Positions 21,801-34,330 are shown, counted from the first letter of the stretch. The stretch is DNA of 64,000 nucleotides from Ilyonectria destructans (GCA_020740775.1 JAHEWK010000003.1:2852001-2916000); one strand, 5' to 3'. Numbers and translations: made by a program. The notes: generated from the sequence alone by a model not told the origin.

Positions 21801-24800
21801 TCCACAACCAGAGCGCCGGCAAGAACATTGCCAGGATGCTTACCAACTTCCCCACGGTGCACGTTGAGGCCGAAATCGCTCCCCTCAACCGAGATGTCTT
21901 GAGGATCAAGCTCTATGTGATCCCCGACTTCCGATGGCATGACCATGTCCATGGAACGTCTGAGTCGTTCTACATCTGGGTTGAGAACTCTGAAACTTCT
22001 CAGATTTACCATCACGAGTTCTTCATTCTTAACAGGAGGAAGTTGAACGATGACCACGAGCTCAACTTTACAATTCCCCTCTCGGATCCTCTGCCGAAGC
22101 AGATCTACGTTCGTGCCGTCTCAGACAGATGGTTAGGAGCAGAAACGGTGACTCCGGTTTCCTTCCAACATCTCATCCGCCCGGACACGGAGAGCGTATA
22201 CACAGAGTTGCTGAACTTGCAGCCGCTGCACATCTCGGCTCTGAAGAACCCCGGTCTAGAGGAGATTTATGCAAAGCGGTTCCAGTACTTCAACCCCATG
22301 CAGACTCAGATCTTCCACACGCTATACAACACCCCTGCCAACGTCCTGCTGGGTTCTCCCACCGGAAGTGGAAAGACTGTTGCCGCTGAGCTTGCCATGT
22401 GGTGGGCATTCCGTGACAGACCCAAGTCCAAGGTGGTTTACATTGCGCCTATGAAGGCTCTTGTTCGCGAACGAGTCAAGGATTGGGGAGCCCGACTAGC
22501 CCGACCTCTGGGACTGAAGCTCGTCGAGTTGACTGGCGACAACACTCCCGATACCCGCACAATTCAAGATGCCGACGTCATCATTACCACGCCCGAAAAA
22601 TGGGACGGTATCTCACGTTCATGGCAGACGAGAGGATATGTACGACAAGTCAGCCTCGTTATCATCGATGAAATCCATCTCTTGGCAGGAGACCGAGGTC
22701 CTATTCTGGAAATCATTGTTTCTCGTAGGTCAAGACCAGCTTCCTCAAATTTGCAAATATTAATGCGTCTAGGTATGAACTACATTGCGTCCTCGACCAA
22801 GAACGCCGTCCGACTCCTGGGAATGTCAACAGCTTGTGCAAACGCGACAGATCTTGGCAACTGGCTCGGCGTCAAGGAGGGTCTCTTTAACTTCAAGCAC
22901 TCGGTCCGTCCGGTTCCATTGGAGCTCTTCATCGATGGCTTCCCCGAAGTCAGGGGCTTCTGCCCTCTGATGCAGTCCATGAACCGGCCAACCTTCCTAG
23001 CCGTCAAGAACCACAGCCCCGAAAAGCCCGTCATCGTCTTCGTACCTTCCCGACGACAGACCCGTCTCACTGCCAAGGATCTCATCAACTTTTGCGGAAT
23101 GGAGGATAATCCTCGCCGGTTCTTGCATATGGACGAAGATGACCTCCAGCTCAACCTTGCCCGAGTCAAGGACGATGCGCTCAAGGAGGCCATCAACTTT
23201 GGCATCGGCCTGCATCATGCAGGTCTTGTCGAGTCGGATCGTCAGCTAGCCGAAGAGCTCTTCCTGAATAACAAAATCCAGATCCTCGTGGCCACCAGCA
23301 CCCTCGCGTGGGGTGTCAACCTTCCCGCGCATTTGGTCGTCGTCAAAGGCACCCAGTTCTACGACGCCAAGATTGAGGCTTACAAGGACATGGACCTGAC
23401 GGACGTGCTGCAGATGCTTGGACGAGCAGGACGCCCGCAGTTCGACAACTCGGGAGTGGCCCGCATCTTCACCCAGGACTCCAAGAAGGACTTTTATAAG
23501 CATTTCCTTCATACAGGCTTCCCCGTCGAGTCCTCTCTGCATACCGTCCTGGACAACCATCTTTGTGCCGAAGTCTCCGCCGAGACCATCCTCACGAAGC
23601 AAGACGCCCTGGACTACCTCACGTGGACGTTTTTCTTCAGGAGACTGCACAAGAACCCATCGTACTACGGGCTGGAGATTTCCGCCGAGGAGCATAACAG
23701 CATCGCCGCGCAGCAGGTGGCCAACGAGTTCATGGTTGAAATGGTCAACAAGTCGCTCGACGAGCTGGCCGAGTCCAATTGCGTCGAGGTCTTCCCCAAT
23801 GGCGACGTGGACTCAACCCCAATGGGCAAGATCATGAGTTACTACTACCTCTCCCACAAGACGATCCGACACCTGGTCCGTCACGCCAAGCCGCAAGGCA
23901 CGTTCCTCAACGTGCTCTCGTGGATGTCCCGTGCAACTGAGTACGACGAACTCCCTGTGCGTCACAACGAGGACCTCATCAACGATACGCTATCGGACAA
24001 CCTACCCTTCCCGGGCCATGCCTTTGGCTTGCCCATGTGGGATCCCCACGTGAAGGCCTTCCTGCTCCTCCAGGCCCACATGTCCCGCATTGAGCTGCCC
24101 ATCACGGATTACGTCGGTGACCAGACCAGTGTGTTGGACCAAGCCATTCGTATTATCCAGGCGTCCATCGATGTCCTCACTGAAAAGGGCTATCTCTCCA
24201 GCTGCCTGCAGATGATCTCCCTGCTGCAGTGCATCAAGTGCGCCCGCTGGCCAACCGATGCGCCCATGTCCATCCTCCCCAGCGTCGATGCGGACTCCAA
24301 GGACATGACGGCTCTCGCCAAGATCAGCGCGCTCAACCACGCTCAGGCCGGCCAGCTCGCCAAGAAACTCGGCGTCCCAACCAGCCAAACTGGCCGCTTC
24401 TCCCGCGCCGTGTCCGTCCTGCCCAACGTGGCAGTCTCCATTGAGGAAGCCACGGCACTTTCAGTGAAGATTGGCCTCAAGCGCCTCAACCCACTCGTTG
24501 AGCGTGAAGCCCGCATCTACGCGCCCAAGTTCCCCAAGCCACAGTCCGAGGGCTGGTTCGTCATCGTTGCCGATGTCGCTCGCGACGAAGTTATTGCAGT
24601 CAAGCGTGTCGGCTGGTCTGCCGTTCCAGGACGTAAGCTCGAACCTGGTATGCGCCCGTCATCCAAGACGACCATCAAGCTGCCCGAGGCCAAGCCTGGG
24701 CAGGCCCGCAAGCTGGATGTCCTCGTCGTCAGCGATGGTTACTTGGGACTTGAGCACCGGGTTCTGGGTGTGGAGATTCCCGCGCCGCCAACTGTGGACG

Positions 24801-24844
24801 ACGCCGTGCAAGAGAAGAAAGCAGCCGCCTCTGGATCAAAGTGA
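18836..24844 (+). CDS. SLH1: Ski2-like double-cassette RNA helicase Slh1/ASCC3
   Basis: Slh1 (human ASCC3) is the motor of the RQT complex that splits collided ribosomes in ribosome-associated quality control. Three exons are read: 18836-19741, 19790-22724 and 22773-24844. They give 1,970 residues, almost exactly the length of the yeast protein. The first helicase cassette has Walker A APTGAGKT at about 298-305 (the intron splits it after GA), YVAPMKAL and DEVH near 421. The second has GSPTGSGKT near 1157, again YIAPMKAL, and DEIH near 1261. Each cassette is followed by a winged-helix/Sec63 region (GRAGRPQFE and GRAGRPQFDN precede them). An acidic N-terminal region (SDLEDDDFEGY) precedes the helicases. 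Both introns are 48 bases. Brr2, the nearest relative, is excluded by length and N-terminal sequence. Confidence 0.95.
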
Positions 24845-25445
24845 ATTTAGTCTATGGACAAGCTATAGTAGGCGCTCTGTTGGTGGAAAACCCGAGACAC
24901 TCGCAGTACCCAATGCCTCTGACAGGTAAAGCAAAGCAAATGGAAACATAACGGACAAATGCAGTGTGCCAAACGGAGACAGACTAGGAAAAAATGGAAA
25001 TCATCTTGTGAGAGAAAGACGCTCGCACCAAACCGGATTATATCCCCTGAGAAATGCCGCGAAGAACGACCGCCCCCCTCATGACCGTAGCCGACCGATA
25101 TCCATGAACTCCTGGTGACAAATGGAACCCTGATGCGTCGTGACAGTAACGTAAAGAGAAGATGCAGCGCAGCCCGAGCGATGAAGAACAAAAAGGAGAA
25201 AGCCAGACCCCTGGGTGAGTCGAAAGAAAGCGGAAGACCGAAAAGCAAAAAGCAAGGCCAGAAAATCAAAGCAAAGCCACCCGGGTATCACACACGCAAA
25301 CACAGAAATTCGTCCCCTGTCATGACCTCGCTCCCTACAGATCCCATGCATCCGTCGTGGGGGTCTGCCTTGTAGACCTGGCTAGGTCTATGTCGTGTGA
25401 ACCTGAGTTCCTGTCGTATAGTTGCGTCCCGCTGTATCAAGCCCC
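24845..25445. other. Convergent 3' region between SLH1 and the Rab gene
   Basis: It is 601 bases between two stop codons. No gene was seen. It is relatively purine-rich on the plus strand (for example around 25190-25270). Confidence 0.5.
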
Positions 25446-26505
25446 TCAGCAGCACTTTCGCCGCTCTTTCTGAGGTTGATCCTGCTGCACTAGCTCCTGG
25501 CCGCTGGCTTGATCAACGGTGACAGTGGGGGAGAAGGCTGGGGAGAAGAGCCAGCTGCGGCGGTCGCGGCCGACACGAAAGCTGCCCCGCTGGTTCATGC
25601 CGTCGAAGTAGCCCCCATCCATGCCGGTCTCGTAGCCTGGAATGCCAGGAATGGCCGTAGCCATGAGGAGGGCCTGCTGCATCTTGCGGTTCTGCTCGAC
25701 CAGCTTGCGAGTGACGACACGGAAGACCTCCTCGACACCCTCGCCGTTCTCAGCGCTGATCTCGTGGCAGGCGTCCCAGCCGACCTCCTGGGCCCAGAAG
25801 CCGGAGCTGCGCTTGGAGCTGGGGCTGCGTGGTTCGACGGCGGGGAAGGAGACGGAGTTGGAGTAGCCCGGGTGGCCGGACATGGACGCCGGAGCGTGTG
25901 GGGTGGCCGTCGGGGGTGGCGTGCTGCCGAGGCCGGGCGCGAGGTTCTCGGCGACGTATGCGATGCAGCGCTCGAAGGGGACCTGACGGGCTGAAGGATC
26001 GCGGGCGACGATGTCGGCCTTGGTGCCAACGACGTGGAGCACGACGTCATGGGGGAGGTTTTGGCGCAGCTCGGTCAGCCAAACACCCATATCGAGGAAG
26101 GACTGGGCGTCGGTGATGCTGTAGCAGAGGATACAGGCGTTGGCGCCACGGTAATAGAGTCGGGAGATGGAGCGGAAGCGTTCCTGGCCGGCTGTAAGTT
26201 CCACATGGTTAGCATCGTCGTTGGTTACATGCGCGCACAGCTTCGGGTGTTGAAGAACCGGTGCGTGCTCGCGAGTCAGTCAGCGACACGCAGGGAGCAA
26301 GAGGCGACCAACCTGTGTCCCAGATCTGGAGACGCACGACGGTATCCGAGTCAGAATCAACGACGCGCTTCGTCAGGAAGCTGGCTCCGACGGTGGATGT
26401 GATCTCGGCCGGGTTGAAGGCGCCTTTGCAATATCGCATCACGAGCGACGTCTTGCCGACGCCCTGTGCGCCGAGGACGACGATCTTGGCTTCAAGCGAA
26501 GACAT
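25446..26505 (-). CDS. Rab-family small GTPase with a long insertion, Rab24/Rab5-like
   Basis: This is a membrane-traffic GTPase of 312 residues, far longer than the usual 200-220. Exons are 26505-26313 and 26191-25446. Motifs: P-loop GAQGVGKTS (12-20); switch I region ITSTVGASF; switch II DTAGQERF (63-70), split by the intron inside DTA; G4 GTKAD (120-124); G5 EISAENG (208-214); and C-terminal RRKCC, a double-geranylgeranyl site. The first G4 residue, usually Asn, is Thr, as in human Rab24. An insertion of about 50 residues rich in Pro/Ser (about 150-200) separates G4 from G5. A 75-residue tail before the cysteines carries a possible membrane-near stretch RRSWLFSPAFSP. The exact Rab subfamily is uncertain. 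The intron is GT-AG (gttggt...acag). Confidence 0.88.
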
Positions 26506-28953
26506 GATGGCCGCTGATCCGCCTCGACGTCGCGGGTGGGAGGGAGGGAGGAGGGAGACGCCAGCGGGAGGAAATAAAGGACGACCAGAGGATGAAGAAA
26601 GGGAAGAAGCAAGAAAAAACAGCAGACGTAGAAAAAGAAAAGGGTGCCGGCAAGGTTAGGGTGGGCGGAAAGACGAGGCTTCGAGTCGGGATGGCGTCGG
26701 GCGGAGGAGGGGTCCGGACCAGGGTTTCTTCCCTTCAGGCTTCAAGCTTCAGGCTTCGGGCTTCACAGGCGGGCAACGGCGGTGGCGCTACGGCGCTATA
26801 GTAGATGAGATGATCTTCAGCTGGAGCAACAAGACGGGACAGTGTGTTTATCGCATCCACATGGCTCGAGGAGAACGGGGCAACGGGAACGGAAACGGAA
26901 ACGGAAGCGGGCAAGGCGAGCAACGGCGGCGGGTTGAGCAACGGGGGGTTGAGCAACGGGTCGAGCAGCGAACAACAGATCGATCATAGGCGGCGATGAG
27001 GCATACTCATGATGGGGCCCTCGAATCTGTCCAACGCCGGCGCCCCGTACAATGTGCGAATAGGCACAGGGGGGTTGCGGGAAGAAGACGAAAAGAAGCC
27101 TGGATGACGGGTGGTTTGTTGTTGTTTTCTGGGATTCTGGGAGGAACCCGCACCATGCAGGGTTCAGTGCATATCGAGTTGGGAGTTAGGGCCAGCCGAG
27201 ATGAAATGGAGGTTAATGCGGCACCCTGGAGAGCTAAAGCACCTAAAGCACCAGATAGCGGACTTTCAGTGCAGCCCTAAAAGGAGCCCTGAGGATCCTG
27301 TTCAGTGGTTGAAGCTCAGTGGTTCACGAACCCCCAAGGCCTAGCCGCTAGCACCCCTCCCCCGCTGACACAGCCGCCGTGGAGGGGCAAGGCCGCTGTT
27401 CCCCAGCCCAAGCATGGGAGCCCAGGCCTCACGTGGTCGCCGGCTGCCCCTCCCTGTGGACTCGCTGTGGCCCGCTGCGGTTCCAGCGCCCGCCGTCCAC
27501 TCACAGCACCGGCCTGCCCGACTGAGCTTCAGAGGGGTCCGGCGAGGGCGCACAGCGACGTCATGGCCCCGAACATGGCGTGCGGGGGGTCCGGGTGGCT
27601 CCCAAATGACCTGTGGACTGGCATCCGGCTCCGAGCCAGCGGCCTTGATTTGATGGAGATCAACTGACGGGACGAGGGCAAGGCTCACACAATCACACAA
27701 TCACACCGCTCTCCCGCAGGTCACATCGCATTCCATCTCGACGGAGTTTGGCCGTGCCGTGTGCGTCGCCTTGCAGCCAGATGGATGCGACGGAATATCG
27801 CTCGATTATTCCCGCGGAAGCTGGAACCGACAGACACGGGATGGGTGCAAAGCCAGTTCCACGGCATTGCGCTTTCGATGCGCAGATGACATGCAAGATG
27901 CAACGCAAGATGGCCGCGGTGACTGTCAACTGGCCGACTTGAAGCCTATCGCCGGCCTTCTGGCCTTGTCCTTGGCTGGGATTGGGACGATCCAAGCAAG
28001 CCTACCCCCTTCTAGATTCGGACATGCATGCCTTGTACAGGCCCGCATATGGATGTGTTGATGCACGAATATGCATGTCCTTTGCCTGTTTGTATCGCGT
28101 CCCGATCGCACGATGCGGTACTTACGGTGATGAGCTTGGACCGGATACCCGAATCGCATCGGCTATGAACCAGGATCGAGACCGTCTCTGCGTGTCTTCC
28201 CGTTGTTGTGTCCCAGCCATCATCACGATACCTCCACCAGACGATCTGCTCCGTCCAAAGCGGGGGATCCCAGCCCCTTGACTGATCTGCCCGGTTGTCT
28301 CATCCCTTCAGCCGGAGAATGTATGCGCATGCACGGTCAGTCAGTTATTGAGTCACTGAGTCAGTAAGCATGTCTCAGTACAACCTGAGCTGAAGGATGC
28401 ATCATGTCCGAGACAATGACTTGCAGGCCCCCAAAGCGTAACAGTGCAGATGCTCCGGCACATTATCAACCACACCTCGGTTGTCGCGACGGTGCGCTAG
28501 GCCAACCAAACAAGGTCAAATCTAGTGTATACTCCAATCTCGATACCTTGGAAAATCCATCCAAAGAAGCGGGAAATACAGGCATGCATGGCGCGAATAG
28601 TTTGTGGTTGCGCAATAAGACTCGGAGATATTACCGCCATCATCCGTCTTCTGCTGCCTGATTGAGTCAGCTATTGATTGCATACAGGGACATCCCGTCT
28701 TAAGGTTGCTACCTTCAGTTACCACTGTTGGTTGACTCACTGCCTGCATCGCGGTCCAGGCAGTGTGTGTGGGCTTACTTACAGCAGATAATGCAACTAA
28801 TCTTACTCCGTGCGGGCGGCCAGGCGTACAAGATGCGTAACGGCTACGCAATCCACCGGCTTAGTCCAGCGCCAACACTGTCAAAAAGAAAGCAACGAAT
28901 CGTCACAATATGCAAAATCATCAAAAAGAAACTGGATGGCATCAAGAGTCTAT
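26506..28953. other. Intergenic stretch, no gene seen
   Basis: This is 2.4 kb upstream of the Rab gene and downstream of the tRNA-Ile. The first 450 bases are purine-rich and contain short GGAAAC/GGAACG runs near 26880-26910, likely 5' UTR/promoter of the Rab gene. Frames around 27300-27700 are GC-rich and open in several phases at once, without domain content. Confidence 0.45.
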
Positions 28954-29048
28954 TGCTCCCGGCAGGGCTTGAACCTGCGACCCTCGCATTACCAACACTG
29001 GCAATTGAAGTATTAGTACGATGCTCTAACCAACTGAGCTACGGAAGC
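28954..29048 (-). tRNA. tRNA-Ile (anticodon AAT) with intron
   Basis: The minus strand folds as a cloverleaf. The acceptor 5' GCTTCCG pairs with 3' CGGGAGC. The D-arm is GCTCAGTTGGTTAGAGC. The anticodon stem TCGTA/TGCGA encloses the loop CTAATA...A with anticodon AAT. The T-arm is GCAGG TTCAAGC CCTGC. About 21 bases lie between position 37 and the rest of the anticodon loop, the standard site for nuclear tRNA introns. Total length is 95 bases, about 74 after splicing. Confidence 0.95.
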
Positions 29049-30271
29049 CGTCCAGTTGTAAAGCGGATGACCCGCTCTTGGATGATGCTGGCTCTCCCAA
29101 TTGGAGCCTAAGACTGGATGTGAGAGGACTTAAACACAAGGAAATCGACTGTCCCTCCAGTATTACTTGTCGTTGGCTATACGATTGATCATTTCGGGCA
29201 AAATCAATGCAACATCGAGGTTCTTATACATAGCTCATCTCTACCAATGATTTCTCGAGGCCATCCTCTGAAGAAGTTTTGTATATCGAAGTCCGGGTTG
29301 GCCATGATGAAAGGTCTCGTCCCGCTCAACTTCTATTGAAGCAGGACATCTAATCTTATTCTCCGCGGATGAGGTAAAATCGCAGAATTTAGGAGCGGAA
29401 GTTTGGTCTCGTGTTTCAACAACCACACGGTCTTCTCCTCCACTGTCAAACCAAGATCAGATTACTGGTTCATTTCCTGTCTGCTCCAATGGCCAGTAGC
29501 ACATCAGCAGGCCAGCGAACATTGTGGGTGAAGTCAAGAGCGATTAATATATCAAAAGGATCTTTCAATAGGCTCGCTAACGGAAGAAGAATGGTCCAAA
29601 ACATAGTTCTATCTTGAAGTCGGGGCTTTTGGACATGTCCCGGTCATTGAGCTGCGTCATCCCGTATCGCAATTGCCAGGTTGCACATGAAGCACTCCGT
29701 GATTAACGCAAGAGCAGATCTCCAATAAAAGCGACGATGCATTGCGTCGAGATGGGTGTACGAAGCGCAGAACCAATTTCACCCAAGTTCAATATTAGTA
29801 TGAGAGCTATTAGCGCTGAAGCCACCATCTTCTCTCGCCAACAGCAATCTAGGCCACACCTCAGTGGATATAAATCTCCGCCCACAACCCGGTTTCACAT
29901 TGTTGGCCTCAGCCGTATACTGTGCTTGGGGAGAAACATTTCTTTACCCTTGTTTCATCTCGTTCTTACGGCTGGCAAGATAACGACGCTCCTCGCCCGC
30001 CCATTTCATATACACGATCCCGGCCTGCTGCTTAAAGCACCAGACTTAGACAAGAGACGCCTGAGACTGCATGCATTCTTAGACTCTTCAATGACACTCA
30101 ATCTCATCAGTGCAAATGAAACAGCAAAATTCCCAGTCTCTACTGCATGACCGATCGACAGAGGCGTCGCTGTGGCTGCTGCCCCGGCCTCGTCGGCCTC
30201 TTGTTCCTCAGCCCCTAGCATTTGAGCGGTCCCGCGATCTCTGTGACGGCCAACGGAACCGCTAGGTGCTC
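29049..30271. other. Gene-free stretch; right end looks like truncated retroelement interior
   Basis: No intact gene was found. Next to the LTR-like sequence, a minus-strand frame (30296-30006) starts in LTR sequence. It reads on through MLGAEEQEADEAGAAATATP, a composition typical of the start of a retroelement gag-like frame, and then stops. Nothing resembling a protease, integrase or reverse transcriptase follows to the left, so the element is truncated. Confidence 0.35.
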
Positions 30272-30628
30272 TGTCACACTGAATGGATAGGATCACACTG
30301 ATGATGATGAAAGCTCTTGATTTCTAGCTAAAGGACGGGCCTAGAGCCCGTCTTTTATACATGATGAAGACGGCTGCTGCCGGAGGCGGCAGTCCGTCGC
30401 CGCCGCACAGGGGCCGGGGCCCTGTGGGTCCCGGGGACCGGGATCGTGGTCACAGGGCCAGCTATGTGGTCTGAGAAGGAAAGGAAAGTCGCGTTGTCTA
30501 GGATATGACCCCGAAATGTGACATGCTCAGTTCCTTTCCTCGATCTCTAATTGCGTCAGGATCCGCTCACGCTATGATTGAGGCGGACGGGTGCATTGTC
30601 TGCTGCAGCGGGGGGGAGAATGTAGACA
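30272..30628 (-). mobile_element. Probable long terminal repeat of an LTR retrotransposon
   Basis: The 357-base unit begins TGTC and ends GACA, the TG...CA ends and short inverted terminus of LTRs. On the minus strand it contains a TATA-like TGTATAAAAG. Right after this comes a hairpin with arms GACGGGC and GCCCGTC. A GC-rich upstream half comes before both. The order of parts means the element interior would lie to the left of the LTR, where only a short gag-like remnant remains. No second LTR copy was seen in the window, and no clear target-site duplication flanks the unit. Confidence 0.55.
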
Positions 30629-31974
30629 CTTGACAAAGGTTTTGCGATTAGAGATGTGGTTGTGCGAATAGTAATACTTTAGATAATTACTAGTGTTATA
30701 CATGATTAATGATTTAGTTATGTATGCAAATAGCAAGGGGTGTGTGGGCAAATGGAAATACTCTAGACAATTACAAGGCCATATTACTCCTTCGATATCC
30801 TCTCCCGGACCGACGCCTTACCAGCACTGATCCAACCATAAACATCAGCAACAGCCACAGCAGCAATTTCTAATACTGCACCTGGCGTTTATGGCTCGAT
30901 TTAACTTGCCGCTGGTCAACTGCACGCCAGAACACATTGCGGGTCTCCGAACTGAGCCTGTCGTCAAGAAGAAGGCCAAGAACACCAAGCTTGCTGAGCT
31001 CATAAGTAAATATTAAAGGGGTGTATGCATTTTAACTAACCATACACGAGAACAAATTCGCCTCCAAATTCGCGACAGCTCCCTTCAACCCGGAAAGACT
31101 GGACTACAAGACGACGCCAAAGCGGTACACCTGCCTCGTTATGAGATCTTTCCAAAGCCGCCTACATGCCAGCAGCATTGCCATGTGTTACCTCACCATC
31201 GCCCTACGCCTACTTCGCTCTACGTCGATACCTTGAGCAGTAATCCGGTCGGTCCCTCTACCTCGAATCATCCCATGTGTTCCACACTACAGATGTTCTA
31301 AAGCACCCGATAGATCAGAACAGGGACTAATTTAGCGACAGCTACACGGGAGACGTGTCAGTCGAGGAGCCTATGGATGACATGCCCAAGAATGAAGACG
31401 GTAAGCCCTCTGACAAAAGTCAGTTTCTTGAGTAAATTGCCAGGTATAACAAGGATCTGGGCAACCTGAGGAGATTTATATTTTGAGGAGAGAGAGGGAT
31501 GCTGCTTTGCCAAGTCGACGTGGAGGACAATAGGATTTTCCGTTGAACCACTGTATAAGATACGGTGACGGAAGGATCAAGGAGAATCCGAATGACCCCC
31601 CAGTGACCTACATCGTGATCGAGAATGGGGGCTCAAGACAAGTGGGCGAGGCAGTGAAGATGTCCCATGTAGTCATTGTCAATAACGAGGAGTGTCCGCG
31701 CGCTTACAGACACGTTCCCCGAAACGGGCGGCAGCTTTCCGGTCGCGGTTCATGCGCTGCTCCCACCATCAAGGAGCTCGAGAGAACTGGTATCTCCGTT
31801 ATCCTGGCATATTAATTAAGCATACCACTTTACTCAAATCACCGGACCCCTCGCATCACAATAGACTAAGGCAACCAGACTGGCCCGGAATCATCTATTA
31901 GGCGCTATAGCGCTGTATACGTCCAGATCTTCCAGGACATCTCATAAACAATCCTAAGCCGACGCAGCAACCAT
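30629..31974. other. Decayed, gene-free stretch
   Basis: It is moderately AT-rich. Short protein-like pieces occur on the plus strand (for example a frame near 30890 starting MARFNLPLVNCTPEHIAGL, closed after about 40 codons, and a 90-codon frame at 31543-31815), but none has a recognisable family. They are treated as remnants. Confidence 0.4.
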
Positions 31975-32770
31975 TTATAGCAGCAGAACACCACCAACCA
32001 AGACAGCAGCACCAGCCAGGACGGCGTTCTGGGTGACCATGGCACCGGCAGCGTTGTCGGACGCAGTAGGGGTAGAAGCAGCCGAGTCGGAGCCGGAGGC
32101 AGAGGTAGACCCGGAGCCGGAAGCGGAGTCAGTTGCGGCGGCGGTGGTGGAGCCGGTGGTGGAGGCTGGAGCGGCGGCGGTGGTCTCGCTGCCAGTCTCG
32201 CTGGCGGTCTCGCTGTCGACGAGCTTGTTGGCACCGGCGGTGACGGTGACGGGAACTAGCAGGTCAAGATATCCGGACATGGCGGTGCTGCTGGTCGACG
32301 CGAAGGTCGACGCGTCCACATCCTGCTCAACGCTCACGGCGCAGGTCGCCATGTCCTTCTTGGGCTCGAATTGGCACGCGATCTCTTGGGTGCTGCAGAA
32401 GAGTCTTTGTTAGCAAATAATTACTTATTGGAATCGGTGTCCATTCCGGCACGCGGCCGGTAAAATGTAGCATCTTAGAGAGGCTCAGCGGCACGTACTA
32501 TGAGCCGTACTCGGAGTTGGAGTAGGCGTATGACATGTAGAAGGTCGACGGGCCGTAGACGATGGTCTGAGCCTCAGTCATGCCGCAATCGTTCGAGTCG
32601 GCGTCTTTTGGGCAGCTAACGGCAAAGGTTGTCTTCGCAGAGTCGGCAGCGACAATTGAGGCGTCGAGGTCCTGCACATCGTACATGGGCAAGAAGACGC
32701 TGACAGTGGTCGACTGGGCAATAACGGCGGCGACGCCAGTAACGGCGAGAAGGGCGAGAGAGCGGGCCAT
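31975..32770 (-). CDS. Secreted, probably GPI-anchored protein, paralogue of the gene at 36.9 kb
   Basis: It has two exons, 32770-32499 and 32392-31975, giving 229 residues. An N-terminal signal peptide (MARSLALLAVTGVAAVIAQS) leads into a small extracellular domain with four cysteines (AVSCPKDADSNDCGM and EIACQFEPKKDMATC). A Ser/Thr/Ala/Gly-rich stalk (about 160-205) and a hydrophobic C-terminus (AVLAGAAVLVGGVLLL) follow, the arrangement of GPI-anchored cell-surface proteins. The intron falls after two bases of the Tyr codon in GSY/TQEIAC. Order of motifs, cysteine spacing and this intron position match the gene at 36920-37725. Function is unknown; a cell-wall or surface role is inferred from targeting signals only. 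Confidence 0.85.
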
Positions 32771-34330
32771 TTCGGATTATCGAGCGAGTGTGTTGTGGAA
32801 ACGAGTGTATTGGGTCGGCGAGAGCGTTGACGGGTTGAGCAAAAATAAGAGACAAACGTGAAGAGGGTTGGCTATCCTTTTTGAAGTATTCTCATGCAGG
32901 AACTGACGCTACCGTAATGAGACGGTTTACCAGGAGGTTCCAGAGCGGGACAAGGGCCAAACTCGGTCATTTCTTCTTTCGGGTTTAACAGGGAAATGTC
33001 TGTCAGGGGTGAATCGCCTTCGCAGACAGGGGCCTTGGCACCAGGGCAGCCATACCATTTGCATTGGCGGCCGCTTTGCCCTTGCCCGCCTGATGCTGTA
33101 TTTGTTAAGAAATGTAACGTTTTTATTCACTTCTTCTTTACAGCCTCAATAGATTGTAGATCTAGAGCAGTTTTGGATTACTCCAACTCGCTGAGAACCT
33201 GTGCCGTGGATTCTCTGTGCAATATGGCCTTGAAGTATTGCAAGGGTAGGCCTTATGCAGGGGCGTACTGCGTAGCGCCGTGCTAGTGACGTTGCTTCTG
33301 GATGATTGATCTTTTTGGCCTGACTTAGCGGCTAGTCAGGGGCCTTTGCGGGCACACTGCCCCAGCTCTCACCGAGGCGAATGTTGCCGTTGAAGTTCGA
33401 GTGTTGGCGCTGGAGGAGACAAGAGATCCATGATTCGGCTAACTTCAGGTGCCAGCGAGGATCATACAGGGATCCCAGAGGGTCCTTAGGGCAGAATCAT
33501 GGGGATACGGTGGAGAGTTAGACACATGCAAATGCGGGTACGGCGTCTGGAGGCGCGATGCTGGGGTAACAGGCTTGTGATGGCGGCGGGTGTGGCGGCG
33601 GCACGATTCCGATGCACTGCCTTAGTCTCGTTGTTAGTCGGATGACATGTGCATCAGGCGCTCAACAGGATATTTGGAGAATTGACGGGAGCGATTGCAT
33701 TGTACTATTCCCAGTAGGTCATAAATGTTGTAGCAAAGACAGGGTTGAGCATAGGTGACGGCAGTGACGACGTCCCGGGAAGCTGGATAGGAGACGTATT
33801 CCAGCGCCTTTCAGCGAATCGTTTCAGTTTCGGTTGCAGGTCATATCGGAGGAAATAAATCACGGGCCATGATCGATGCATGCAAGAGCCAGTCCGATGT
33901 GGGGATCGTACGAGCGATGAGATTGGATGTCCAAGCCATGGCTGTGCTTGATCTCGTCTGTCGTCTATGCCGCTGCCATGCGCAATTACAATTAAACACC
34001 ATCGACTAAGGGGATAAGAGAGGCCAAAGCCATCCACTGATCTTGGCCGATTTTCCACTCACAAGCATATCCTTCCTTTATGGCAAAACAGACTGAGTCA
34101 GAATCAAAGTTGCAGAGCTAGCTTTGGACGTAGCAGGGGTTCGTTTAGTTAGTCGCACGGAGACTTGCTGGCCCGTCCCTTGGCAATCCTCCCTTGCAAC
34201 ATTTGAACCCAACCCATCACGGAATACCAGTGCAACCAAATACCGTGCACTTTTTGGACCGTTGGTGACGACAAAGTGCGATGAGCCATCATCCGTGCTA
34301 AGAGTGTAGGGACTAAACCGATACTCCAGC
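32771..34330. other. Intergenic, no supported gene
   Basis: It holds the upstream region of the surface-protein gene and then sequence without a convincing gene. A Cys-rich frame at 32996-33286 and minus-strand frames at 33705-34455 lack recognisable domains. The last one overlaps a degenerate repeat (34331-34397). Confidence 0.4.

Noticed and set aside
21125..22057. A 310-codon open frame on the minus strand inside SLH1
   Set aside because: It is the antisense shadow of the conserved helicase exon; it has no domain of its own.
28340..28380. Further TGAGTCA-like sites in a run of gagtcactgagtcagt
   Set aside because: They are not close to any called start codon, and this motif is expected by chance several times in the window.
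32996..33286. Cys-containing 96-residue frame, possible small secreted protein
   Set aside because: It has no signal peptide; its cysteines cluster only at the end and no start or intron arrangement made it convincing.
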